Assembly (NCBI GenBank): GCA_024760905.1 | Contig: CM045731.1 | Location: forward strand, 20,681,001 to 20,745,000 | Reading direction: 5' to 3' | Length of the DNA stretch: 64,000 nt | Source of the DNA: Plotosus lineatus | Lineage: Eukaryota; Chordata; Actinopteri; Siluriformes; Plotosidae | Program-made: the position numbers and the translations under genes | The notes under the pieces: generated by a model | Seen by the model: only the letters and a program-made list of their open reading frames with translations | Told to the model about the DNA's origin: nothing | Database searches by the model: none | Shown here: positions 1-35,999 of the stretch, one piece after another | How the letters are laid out: every line of letters starts with the position of its first letter | Position numbering within the stretch: the stretch's first letter is position 1

Positions 1-1796
1 AATTTGATGGAAGTCAGTGACTGCAAAATAGTAGAGTGTTGCCGGACAGCATAGGATGGTGGTGTGCAAGATGACGCTGATGCTGAGAAAGGTGAAGAAG
101 GCAGAGCAGAAGACAAAGTGGTGGAAGCTGAAAAAGAAAGTGTCATGTCTTCAAGGAGTAGTTGAAACAGGCTTTGGGTGGTCAGGAAGTGCTTCCAGAT
201 GACTGGACAACTGCAGCTAATGTGATCAGGAAGACAGGTAGGAGAGTACTTGGTGTGTCCTCTGGAAGGAAAGTAGACAAGGAGACTTGGTGGTGGAATG
301 AGGAAGTGCAGGAGTGTGTACACAGGAAGAGGTTAGCATGAAGTGGGACATTGAGAGGACCGAAGAAAGTAAACTGGAGTACAGGGAGACGCAGTGTAAG
401 GCGAAGGTAGCGGTGTCAAAGGCCAAACAGAGGGCATATGATGACTTGTATGGTAGGTTGGACAGCAAGGAGGGAGAAAATGATTATACAGGTTAACACA
501 GCAGAGAAATAGAGGTGGAAAGGATGTGCAGCAAGTGAGAGTGATTAAGGACAGAGTGGGAAATGTATTGACTGATGACAGAAGTGTGCTGGGAAGATGG
601 AGAGTACTTTGAAGAACTGATCAATGAGGAAAATGAGAGAGAAAAAAGAGCAGAAGAGGTGACTGTTCAGGACCAGGAAGTAGCAAAGATTAGTAAGGGT
701 GAAGTGAGGAGGGCATTGAAGAGGATGAAGAGTGGAAAGGCAGTTGGTCCTGATGACATACTGGTGGAGGTATGGAAGTGTCTAGGAGAGGTAGCAGTAG
801 ATTTTCTGACAAGAAAAATTCAACAAGGTCTTAGAGAGAGCATATATCGGAGAAATGGAGAAGTGTGCTGGTGCCCATTTTTAAGAACAAGGGAGACGTG
901 CAGAGTTGTAGCAACTACAGAGGGATAAAGTTGAGCCATACGATGAAGTTATGGGACAGAATAGTTGAAGCTAGAGTAAGGACAGAGGTCAGCATTTGTG
1001 AACTACAATTTGGTTTCATGGCAAGAGCACCACGGATGCAGTGTTTGCTTTGAGAATGTTAATAGAGAAGTACAGAGAAGGTCAGCAGGAGCTGCATTGT
1101 GCATTTGTGGATCTGGAGAAATATATGACAGGGTGCAGAGAGAGGAACTGTGGTATTGCATGAGGAAGTCTGGAGTGGCAGAGAAGTATGTTAGAGTGGT
1201 GCAGGACATGTATGAGAGATGTAAGACAGTGGTGAGATGTGCTGTCGGTGTGACAGAAGAGTTCAAGGTGGAGGTGGGACTGCATCAAGGGTCAGTTCTG
1301 AGCCCCTTCTTGTGAACAATGGTGATAGACAGGCTGACAGGCGAGGTGAGACAAGATTCCCCATGGACTATGATGTTTGCAGATGACATTGTGATCTGTA
1401 GTGAGAGCAGAGAACAAGTGCAGGAAAATCTAGCGAGGTGGAGGTATGCCCTGGAAAGGAGGGGAATGAAGGTTAGCCTCAGAAAATCAGAATACATGTG
1501 TGTGAATGAGGACCCAGGAGGTACAGTGATGTTACAGGGAGCGAAGATAATGAAGGTGGAGGATTTTAAGTACTTGGGCTCAACAATCCAGAGCAATGGA
1601 GAGTGTGGAAAAGAGGTGAAGAAGCGTGTGCAGGCAGGTTGGAATGGTTGGAGAAAAGTGTCCGGTGTGATGTGTGATAGGAGGGTATCGGCAAGAATGA
1701 AAGGAAAATGTACAAGACGGTGATGAGGCCAGCAATGTTGTATGGTTTAGAAACAGTGACACTGGGGAAAAGACAGGAGGCAGAACTGGAGGTAGC
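1..1796 (+). pseudogene. LINE-A copy 1 (non-LTR retrotransposon, reverse transcriptase), cut by window edge
   Basis: The plus strand encodes, in broken frames, the end of the linker region and the reverse transcriptase of a non-LTR element: AVGPDDI, CAFVDLE, the motif FADDIVICSESREQV at about 1377-1425, and FKYLGST. Frameshifts and stops break the reading frame, so it is inactive. It ends abruptly at 1796, where a Tc1 fragment begins, and lacks the LINE-A 3' tail. The sequence is highly similar to the copies at 13368-16776 and 23655-24945. The clade is uncertain; RTE-like is a guess. Confidence 0.85.
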
Positions 1797-2908
1797 AGTT
1801 CTCCCCAGTCTTCCTCCAGACTCTGGCACCTTGATTTCCGAATGACGTGCAAAATTTGCTTTCATATGAAAAAAGTACTTTGGACCACTGAGCAACAGTC
1901 CAGTGCTGTTTCTCTGTAGCCCAGGTCAGGCGCTTCTGCCGCTGTTTCTGGTTCAAAAGTGGCTTGGCCTGGGGAATGCGGCACCTGTAGCCCATTTCCT
2001 GCACACGCCTGTGCAGAGTGGCTCTGGATGTTTCTACTCCAGACTCAGTCCACTGCTTCCACAGGTCCCCCCAAGGTCTGGAATTGGCTCTTCTTTCACT
2101 TTTTCTTTCCTACAGATGTCCCACTGAGGTGCCTTGATACAGCACTCTGGGAACAGCCTATTCACTCAGAGATTTCTTTCTGTGTCTTACCCTCTTGCTT
2201 GAGGGTGTCAATGATGACCTTCTGGACAGCAGTCAGGTTGGCAGTCTTACCCATGATTGCGGTTTTGAGAAATGAACCAGGCTGGGAGTTTTTAAAAGCC
2301 TCAGGAGTCTTTTGCAGGTGAGTTAATTGGCTGATTCAGATGATTAGCTTAATAGCTCGTTTGGAGTAGTAATAGGAATTTTGAGTTTTCATGAGCTGTA
2401 TGCCAAAATCATCAGTTCATCATCATCATCATTTTCTGTAACCGCTTAATCCTAATTAGGGTCGCGGGGAGGCTGGCGCCCATCCCAGCCAACTTCGGGC
2501 AAGGGCAGAGTACACCCTGGACAGCTCACCAGGCCATCACAGGGCGGAAACACGCCGATGGCTTTGCAGCCTACTCTTGTCGAAAATCAGCAATGGTTCT
2601 TTTACATGCCTCACACCATAGACAGTGAGACATGGCCGGCCTTTGATAATCCAGTTAGCTGCACTGGGGTGGACAGTGACAACCTTGTGGAGAGTGGGAA
2701 TCGAACCCCCAACCTTTGGATCAGCGATCCAGCACCCTATACCACTAGACCACCACTGCCAAAAAAAATCATCAGTATTAACACAATAAAAGACCTGAAA
2801 TATTTCAGTTGGTGTGCAATGAATCTAAAATATATGAAAATTAATTTTTTATCAGTACATTACAGAAAACAATGAACTTCATCACAATATGCTAATTGAA
2901 GGACTAGT
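1797..2908 (-). mobile_element. Tc1-like transposon fragment, interrupted by a SINE
   Basis: On the minus strand this reads the N-terminal half of a Tc1 transposase (for example MQEMGYRCRIPQAKPLLNQ), preceded by the element's terminal region (2775-2908, then 2352-2415). It is the same family as the full element at 31958-33518. The catalytic C-terminal half and one terminal repeat are missing: the left edge at 1797 is a truncation inside the transposase. A SINE-A copy sits at about 2417-2763 between short duplications aaaatcatcag. Confidence 0.85.
2417..2763 (-). repeat. SINE-A copy (tail type 2) inside Tc1
   Basis: tRNA-derived SINE on the minus strand, ending in the head complement ccaccactgcc. 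Its tail is the cttaatcctaattaggg type. The flanking duplication aaaatcatcag occurs on both sides, proving insertion into the Tc1 copy. Confidence 0.85.
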
Positions 2909-2994
2909 ATATTTATATATACACACTAGTATATGGCTCTCAGAGGATTAGATTTTAAAATATGTCTTTTTTTTTTTTGAATATAACTAAATTG

Positions 2995-3370
2995 GGGCAG
3001 TGATGGTCTAGTGGTATAGGGCGCTGGATCACTGATCCAAAGGTTGGGGGTTCAAGTCCCACTGTCCACAAGGTTGCCACTGTCTCTCCCAGTGCAGCTA
3101 ACTGGGTTATCAAAGGCGGGCCATGTCCCTCACTGTCTATGGTGAGAGGCATGTAAAAGATCCTGACTTTTGACCTGAACCTGACTTTTGACCTGACTGA
3201 ATCTTGACTTTCGTAAAGAGTAGCGTGCAAAGTTGTCAGCGTGTTTCTGTCCCTTGCTAAAAAAGGGTTGTGAAAGGAATGGCATCCGACGTAAAAACTT
3301 ATGCCAAATCAAATGTGCGAATCAGATGATTTGCTGTGGCGACCCCTGAGAAAGGGAAAAAGCTGAAAGG
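2995..3370 (+). repeat. SINE-A copy (tail type 1)
   Basis: tRNA-derived head (gtctagtggtataggg, then ggttgggggttcaagtccc), common body, and the tail ending gtggcgacccctgagaaaggg. It is followed directly by a (TA)n(CA)n microsatellite. Confidence 0.85.
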
Positions 3371-3375
3371 AAAGA

Positions 3376-3377
3376 AG

Positions 3378-3460
<83 letters not shown>
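3376..3460. repeat. (TA)n(CA)n compound microsatellite
   Basis: Alternating TA, then CA dinucleotides immediately after the SINE-A tail. Open frames here are low complexity and not genes. Confidence 0.95.
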
Positions 3461-3462
<2 letters not shown>

Positions 3463-3547
3463 TGTATACGGTGTATATAGTATACTGTATAGTAAACTAC
3501 TCCACTCAAGTTGCCTGTTATAAACCGTCTTGCATGTTTGTATAGAC

Positions 3548-4855
3548 CAGGGGTCGGCAACCTTTAACACTCAAAGAGCCATTTCGACCCGGTTTCCACG
3601 GAAAAGACAACACTGGGAGCCGCAAACACTTTTTGACATCTGAAATGAATATGTTCGCATATATATAAATATATCTGCGTTCAAACTCAGACACCCATAT
3701 ATCTCTGTCAGCTATGTCAGCCAGCTCCAGCTCAAGATCAGGTTGACTTACACCTGCAAATGCAGACACATTTAACAGGGATGGGTCGATGGTCAGGGGA
3801 GCGATGGGGAAGGATAATGTGGCTTTTTCCTCTCTGAACTCTTGGAATCGTTTCCAAAACGATGCTTGCATTGTAGTGATTGCAGACTGCAAATACTCTG
3901 AATTTATCACCTTGTTCGCTTGTTTGAACTCCCTTAAGGAGGGGAAGTGAGACAGTGTTCCTCTCTCTAAATCTCTCACAAACACTGTCAGCTTGCGCTC
4001 AAACGCCAACACCTCTTCCAGCATGTGTAGCGCTGTGCCTCCTCTCCCCTGAAGAGTTGTATTCAGCGCATTCAGGTTCGCCGTCATGTCCACCATGAAA
4101 TACAGCTTTTTCAGCCACTTTTGCCGTTCCAGCTCAGGAAAGGTGAGTCCTTTGCTGCTCATGAAAGTCTTCACCTCTCCCAGACATGCAGCAAAGCGTT
4201 TCAGCACTTCTCCTCTGGACAGCCACTGCACTCTGTTATGCATCAGATCAGAGTACGTGCCACCTCATCCAGTAATGAACGAAACTGAAGGTGATTTGAA
4301 CCTTTTGCAAATGAATCTGCCCATGTATCATTAAATGCTCTTTTCTTTTCTTAGATTTATCTATCCGTGGCCTACCTAAGGTTGAAAGTCTCGATAAATG
4401 TACGGCGTTTTGGCGGGCTGTCGGAGAGTGTGACGCATATTTTAAGCAACGAAAAATAATACAATCTATATATGTATTATTTTATTTTAATATTTACAGA
4501 TCACAATAATCATACAATTTACAGCTACAATTAAGCAAACGAACAGACACAAATAAAATACTTTAAGATATTGTGCAGTTTTGGTGTTGCTGGGCTTTCC
4601 GCACATGCCGGCTGTCAAATCTGCCTGCTGACACGTCAAGTGCTGTCGACGTTGTGTTGAACATGTCACAATAAAAGTAGCTGTCAGTTGTCCATTGCAC
4701 AGCAGACAGAAGCAGTGTATTAATTGTTCTACTCAGCTCCCTACAATATACTTAAAATCGGATACTTGCAATTTATTTTCCCAAGCCATGCAGAGCCGCA
4801 GCATAAGGATGAAAGAGCCGCATGCGGCTCCGGAGCCGCGGGTTGCCGACCCCTG
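3548..4855 (-). mobile_element. Defective hAT DNA transposon with transposase fragment
   Basis: Ends are caggggtcggcaacc and its inverse ggttgccgacccctg, flanked by a perfect 8-bp duplication gtatagac (3540-3547 and 4856-4863), the hallmark of hAT elements. The minus strand carries about 215 codons of hAT transposase, from about 4243 to 3600 (MTANLNALNTTLQGRGG, LREFKQANK), similar to the domesticated GTF2IRD2/ZBED-type transposases. The ORF is partial and the element is only 1.3 kb, so it is an internally deleted, non-autonomous copy. Confidence 0.92.
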
Positions 4856-5094
4856 GTATAGACCCTTCTATCTGCAAAAAAAAAAATGTCTGTGCATGTG
4901 TTTGTTCAGCAAGGGATGGTTAATAATTCAAATATTCAGTAACTGTATTGGGGACTCCGGCAGAGGAGGACGAAGGAAAAGTGGATTTGCTCTAAGAAGG
5001 AGCTTTGCTTTCTGAATGTTGTTTATGTTGTTGTTTATGACTCGTCCCAGCCAGAAGGACCCTGCCTAATTACCCACCATGGCTGAGAGCGGAT

Positions 5095-5460
5095 CCAGCA
5101 TTCCACTATAAGAATGCTATTATATTGTTTTTATATTATTATTTTGCATTACCTAATTATGATAATATTCATAGTTCTGGGGAGTGCTGCAATTCCGCCT
5201 AAATAACAAGACTTATTGTTGGTTAGAAATGTATAGAAATGCACATCCTTAGCCAGATTCGTTTTTTATTAGTATTACCTTTTCATCTTTCGATTGGGTT
5301 TTTTTCGATTGGGAATTGATTGTTCAAAGAAAATGATTTGGTTTACCTTAGCTTCATTAATCATTTGCGATTTGAAATTGAACTCTTAGTTATTGTACTT
5401 AATATAAAACCATGTTTGGCACAATATAACACATTATATATGTTGAAAGTGCTGTTAAAC
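5095..5460. other. AT-rich intergenic stretch, no feature seen
   Basis: No open frame with recognisable sequence, no repeat family that I recognise and no RNA gene. Confidence 0.5.
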
Positions 5461-5479
5461 TTCATTCATTCATTCATTC

Positions 5480-5625
5480 ATAGTTCTGGAGGTGGTCCCA
5501 GGATAAACTCAGAACTTGCTGGAGGGATTATACAGTGTAGGCCAGGGTTTCCCCTCCTAGACCTGATGCTCATGTGTCCTGACCTCATAAGCGGAAGATG
5601 ATGGATGGATGAATGATAAATGAAT
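5480..5625 (+). repeat. LINE-B 3' end fragment
   Basis: Plus-strand relic of the 3' end of a second LINE family: it contains ctggagggattatac and ends cataagcggaagatgatggatggatg. Heavily mutated, with no coding capacity. Confidence 0.6.
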
Positions 5626-5888
5626 AATGGACCCATGTGGTTGATGTACACACACAATAGAATTTCAGTCTCTGCATGAACTACATACATTGTCTTTCTG
5701 TCTGGTTATTTGCTTCAAGCTCAGTGTGTAGAGGGAAGATGAAAGATTAAATTTACACTTGTTGGTGTGTATGTCTACCTTTTAATTCACCAATAGTATT
5801 TTGACATTTGATTATCAGCCATGACCTTGAGGCAAGTGATCCATGTATATCCTGTGACAGGTGTTATCGCAATCTTTTTTGATAACTT

Positions 5889-5894
5889 TTTATT
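5889..5894 (-). terminator. Candidate polyadenylation signal of cfap57-like gene
   Basis: An AATAAA hexamer lies on the minus strand about 150 bp after the cfap57 stop codon (6044-6042). It is the first canonical signal I noticed downstream of the stop. Cleavage position and use are unproven. Confidence 0.4.
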
Positions 5895-6041
5895 AAATAT
5901 GTTACCATCTTCCATATTTTCTATATCTTGCTGATATCCACTGGAGTTCTAGCAGCGTCCCTTAGATACTCCATCCCTGTCTTCATGACACACTTCAGCA
6001 ATGTCTTGGGGGTCGTACGTAGATGGCAAAGTGGATTGTAG

Positions 6042-31330
<25,289 letters not shown>

Positions 31331-31957
31331 TTCTGGTTTGCAGATTTTTTACTCTTTTAGCCCTTTTATAATCTAGCTGCTCCTTGTGACATATGACAAT
31401 GGGGCGGTGTCCCCTACTGAGGCAGGACTACATGTCCCTCCATTTCTTTATCTCCTTATTATGATGTGACTGCCAGTGTTTCAGTATCATGAGCTAAACA
31501 CTTTATGATGATGTCTCATGTCTGATAATGTGACATCATTACCCAAGGATTAACATGCACTATGACTTCATCAACCTCTACACAATCTGTGACTATCATC
31601 TACTGATTGCTCTACACACTCTGAGAATATCGCAATATGGGGTGCTACCCCACCCACCCTGGGACATTCCACCCTCAGTGCTTTATCTACTGATTCTAGC
31701 TGCGAGGTTCCATGTAGTGGGATGGACCACTTAAAGATGTTTCTATGAGGTCCAGACTCTGAGTCCCTCCATCTTTTATTCTGTCTCTCTTTTTGTGTGT
31801 CTCCTTGTTTTGACAATTACACCAGTATGTCACATGAAGTACACACTCTATAATTCTACTCACAAGAGACAGAGCGAGGTGCTACCACATTGGGACATCT
31901 AGCCTTTAGAGCTTTACACTCTGCTTCTAGTCTGCTTGCTTGACAGCTAGTAAAATA

Positions 31958-33518
31958 TAGGTCCTTCTCGAAAAATTAGCATATTATGATAAAGTTCATT
32001 ATTTTCTGTAATGTACTGATAAAAATTAAACTTCCATATATTTTAGATTCATTGCACCCCAACTGAAATAAATATTTCAGGTCTTTTATTGTTTTAATAC
32101 TGATGATTTTGGCATACGCTCATGAAAACCCAAAATTCCTATCTCAAAAAATTAGCATATCATGTTCAGGTAGTCTAAACGAGCTATTAACCTAATCATC
32201 TGAATCAACCAATTAACTCTAAACACCTGCAAAAGATTCCTGAGGCTTTTAAAAACTCCCAGCCTGGTTCATTACTCAAAATCACAATCATGGGTAAGAC
32301 TGCTGACCTGACTGCTGTCCAGAACAACATCATTGATACCCTCAAGCAAGAGGGTAAGACACAGAAAGAAATCTCTGAGCGAATAGGCTGTTCCCAGAGT
32401 GCTCTATCAAGCCACCTCAGTGGGACATCTGTAGGAAAGAAAAAGTGAAAGAAGGGCCGATTCCAGACCTTGGGGGACCTGTGGAAGCAGTGGACTGAGT
32501 CTGGAGTAGAAACATCCAGAGCCACTCTGCACAGGCGTGTGCAGGAAATGGGCTACAGGTGCCGCATTCCCTAGGTCAAGCCACTTTTGAACCAGAAACA
32601 GTGGCAGAAGCGCCTGACCTGAGCTACAGAGAAGCAGCACTGGACTGTTGCTCAGTGGTCCAAAGTACTTTTTTAGGATGAAAGCAAATTTTGCATGTCA
32701 TTCGGGAATCAAGGTGCCAGAGTCTGGAGGAAGACTGGGGAGAAGGAAATGCCAAAATGCCTGAAGTCCAGTGTCAAGTACCCACAGTCAGTGATGGCCT
32801 GGGGTGCCATGTCAGCTGCTGGTGTTGGTCCACTGTGTTTTATCAAGGGCAGGGTCAATGCAGCTCGCTATCAGGAGATTTTGGAGCACTTCATGCTTCC
32901 ATCTGCTGAAAAGCTTTATGGAGATGAAGATTTCATTTTTCAGCTCGACCTGGCACCTGCTCACAGTGCCAAAACCACTGCTAAATGGTTTACTGACCAT
33001 GGTATTACTGTGCTCAATTGGCCTGCCAACTCTCCTGACCTGAACCCCATAGAGAATCTGTGGGATATTGTGAAGAGAACGTTGAGAGACACCAGACCCA
33101 ACACTGTGGATGAGCTTAAGGCCGCTATCAAAGCATCCTGGGCCTCCATAACACCTCAGAAGTGCCAAAGGCTGATTACCTCCATGCCATACCGCATTGA
33201 AGCAGTCATTTCTGCAAAAGGATTCCCGACCGAGTATTGAGTGCATAACTGAACATAATTATTTGAAGGTTGACGTTTTTTGTATTAAAAGCACTTTTTT
33301 TTTTATTGGTCGGATGAAATATGCTAATTTTTTGAGATAGGGATTTTTGGTTTTTCTTTACTTTTTTGCCAAAATTATCAATATTAAAACAATAAAAATC
33401 TTGAACTACTTCAGTTGTGTGTAATGAATCTAAAATATATGAAAGTCTAATGTTTATCAATACATTACAGAAAATAATGAACTTTATCACAATATACTAA
33501 TTTTTTGAGAAGGACCTG
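31958..33518 (+). mobile_element. Tc1-like transposon, full length
   Basis: Terminal inverted repeats of about 205 bp, bounded by TA (31956-31957 and 33519-33520), with outer ends (t/c)aggtccttctc. Each terminal repeat holds two direct copies of ctc(a/g)aaaaaattagcatat, at 31966 and 32142 on the left and 33325 and 33490 on the right: the IR/DR layout known from Sleeping Beauty-type elements. The transposase gene lies between. Same family as the fragment at 1797-2908. Confidence 0.92.
32290..33240 (+). pseudogene. Tc1 transposase pseudogene with four in-frame stops
   Basis: The frame from ATG at 32290 to the stop at 33238-33240 is 317 codons without any frameshift, but it contains stops at 32446, 32572, 32620 and 32674. 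The N-terminal half is the paired-type DNA-binding region (GKTADLTAVQ, EISERIGCSQSA-like). The C-terminal half is open and shows FQLDLAPAHSAK and NSPDLNPIENLW, the last two acidic residues of the DD34E triad. The stop at 32674 falls directly beside the first catalytic Asp (DESKF). No functional enzyme can be made. Confidence 0.92.
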
Positions 33519-33602
33519 TAATTTTGGAGCTAAAAAAATTGCTTGAGGGAATAAATATTATGCATAATTTATTTTATCCATTAAGTGTTTTTTTATGTAA
33601 AA

Positions 33603-34015
33603 TTAATTTTTATAAAATAAGAAAGTGTGTGACCGAGTGCAGTGACACAAGTTCAACCACAGTGTGAAGGATGGCATCGGGAAGTTGCGGTAGAGGATTG
33701 CAACTTCCTGTACATGTTTTGGAGGCAGAGTAAGGCAGTGATCATATTGTGGCGGGTTCTGATAGCAATTCCACACAGTTCTAAATCCTTGATGAACTGC
33801 AGTAACATCTTCCTGATGCCCATAATGGTGTTCGCTGTCGACTGGCACTGGCTGCCATAAACTAATTTTAAAAATACTGTATATGAAAATTTCACCAATG
33901 TTTTCAGAACTATATCAACATCTAAGTTCTTTGTACCTGCTACGTTTTCACCTTTCTCAAGCTTTACTTTCACAAATTGATTACACAGTATTCTTGAAGT
34001 TTTGTGGTTCAGCAC
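33603..34015 (-). other. Unrecognised open stretch, intergenic
   Basis: Two overlapping minus-strand frames of 81 and 120 codons. The longer contains IMGIRKMLLQFIKDLELCGI and ALLCLQNMYRKLQSS, whose amphipathic composition looks protein-like. I recognise no family and see no clear splice sites. It may be a gene relic, a retrocopy fragment or chance. Confidence 0.2.
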
Positions 34016-34224
34016 AGTTAAAACATGCAGCGGTCACACTACAACCACACGGAGGTTGACTATAAAAAAACACAGCTAGAAGCTGAGGCTAACAGTATGA
34101 CAGTGTTCAAGGTAGCAGGAAAAAGCATAGTACAGGGGTGAATACAGTGATACAACCCAGGAAACCACAAAGGGTCCAAAGTACCCAAAGGACACCAGTT
34201 AAGATACAAAGTTCATATATAAAT

Positions 34225-34490
34225 GCCCTTACCAAGTACAAGACTTGAACCCAGGACATTCTTGCTATGAGGCAGCTGTACTAACCACTATGCCATCCCA
34301 CAATTTATGCATTAAGTTTATTCCATAACAATGATTACTCTGCATGTTTTTGAAACGTGGAAGGAGACCGTAGCACCTGAAGGAAACCCACATAAGCATG
34401 GGGAGAACATACAAACTCCACACAGAAACAATCAAGTCAGGGAATCGAACAAAGGCCTTCTTGTTGTGAGGTGGGCATGCTAATCATTTT
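34225..34490 (-). repeat. SINE-B copy
   Basis: Contains a head complement (gtactaaccactatgccatccc) at about 34270-34300 and a second degenerate unit with cacacagaaacaatcaag; probably two overlapping copies. Confidence 0.6.
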
Positions 34491-34494
34491 TATT

Positions 34495-34770
34495 CCAAGG
34501 TTGGGGGTTTAAGCCCCACTACCAATCCTGCCCCCTCAGCACAGCTAACTTGGGTTATCAAAGACTAGCCAGGTCTTTCACTGTCTGTGGTAAGAGGCAT
34601 GTAAAAGAACCATTGCTGACTTTCATAACGAGTAGGCTGCACAGCCGTCAGCTTATTTCTGCCCTGCAATGGCCTGGTGAGCTCTTCAGGGTGTACTCTG
34701 CCCTCACCCAGAGTAGGCTTAGATGGGTGCCAGTCTCCCCATTACCTTAATTAGGATTAAGTGATTGAGA
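34495..34770 (+). repeat. SINE-A copy (tail type 2)
   Basis: 5'-truncated head (ccaaggttgggggtttaagccccact), full body, tail cttaattaggattaagtg. Confidence 0.8.
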
Positions 34771-34874
34771 ATATGAGGAAATACAAGAAACAACACCTTG
34801 ATTTTGAGAGTCAACTCATTAGACTTGATGCTAACAGTCACATTCAAAATCACAAAATATTTAAATTATCCTGC

Positions 34875-35165
34875 ACTAACCTGGGTTTGATTACCAGCCT
34901 GGCTGTTTCCATGTGAAGTTTGCATGTCCTCCCTGGGTTTCCTCCTGGTACTCCAGTTTCCTCCTACAGTCCAAAACATGCACACTAGACTAATTGGCTG
35001 TTCCAAATCAACCCTAGATGCAATTGTAAATGGTTGTGTGCATGTTAGCTGTTCAATGGCACTGTGAGCTGTCCAGGGTGCACTACGCCCTTGCCCAGAG
35101 TTGGCTGAGATGTGCATCAGCCTCCCTGTGACCCTAATTAGGATTAAGTAGTTCAGAAAATTAGT
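34875..35165 (+). repeat. SINE-B fragment
   Basis: Body and tail (tacagtccaaaacatgcacactagac ... gtgaccctaattaggattaag) without a clear head. Confidence 0.7.
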
Positions 35166-35999
35166 TGAGATGAGTCTTTCTCTAAGCATGCAGCTTCATC
35201 ATCCAGGGTCACACTGCAAAAGCGTCATCTCCCACAAAAGCCTAAGGAAAAAGCTATCTGTTTTGAGGAGTTAGCTCAGGTTCTAGAACACTTGCTTGTC
35301 TGTTGTCTAAGATGTTAAAAGTCATAATTTTTAAAGAGCGATCTGATGGCATGGTGAGCTGTCCAGGATGTACCCCGCCCTCGCCAAAATTCGGCTGAGA
35401 TAGTCGTTAGCCACCTCATGATTAGGGTTAAATAGTTTTAAAAACACCCCATCTGAACATTGTCCTTTGTCCCTGACATCCTTCTATTTGCAGGATATTT
35501 TGATGTTATGCGCTTACCATCAAGGGCTCCAAGGCAGTTTTGAAACCGCCATGAGTATTTGGTCGCTCTCGTCCATGAGTCTAGGGCCTTTGAATAAGAG
35601 ACCTACTGGATGATGGCCCCATAAGTTTGCCCCATGGTAGGCCAGATTAAAGGAGATACCCAGAACCAGGCCTCCACTTTTTTGACCGTAATACCAGAGT
35701 ACCTTTAGAATAATTTTGAATAAAAATTTTGAAGTATCTTTGTGTGTCAGTTGTCACATGCCTGCAATGCTGTGGTCATCATGATTTGTTGCCAAATTTC
35801 ATTATTGGCCGTAGCATGGACTGCTTCAGCCAGACTCATACCTGTTCACTCTGTGAAGTCCTTTAGCCATGATGCCATTCCCGTTCTTCCTTTTGCCTCT
35901 ACAACATAGACCAAAGACTTGAAGTTTTTGCTTGAAGATGTTTTTCAAAATCATTAATCCGTGGCTGATTAAATGTAGTAGGCCTCCTTTGGTTGAAAT

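Noticed and set aside
3309..3570. Overlapping open frames with YIYIYI and CVCVCV strings
   Set aside because: They are translations of a (TA)n(CA)n microsatellite.
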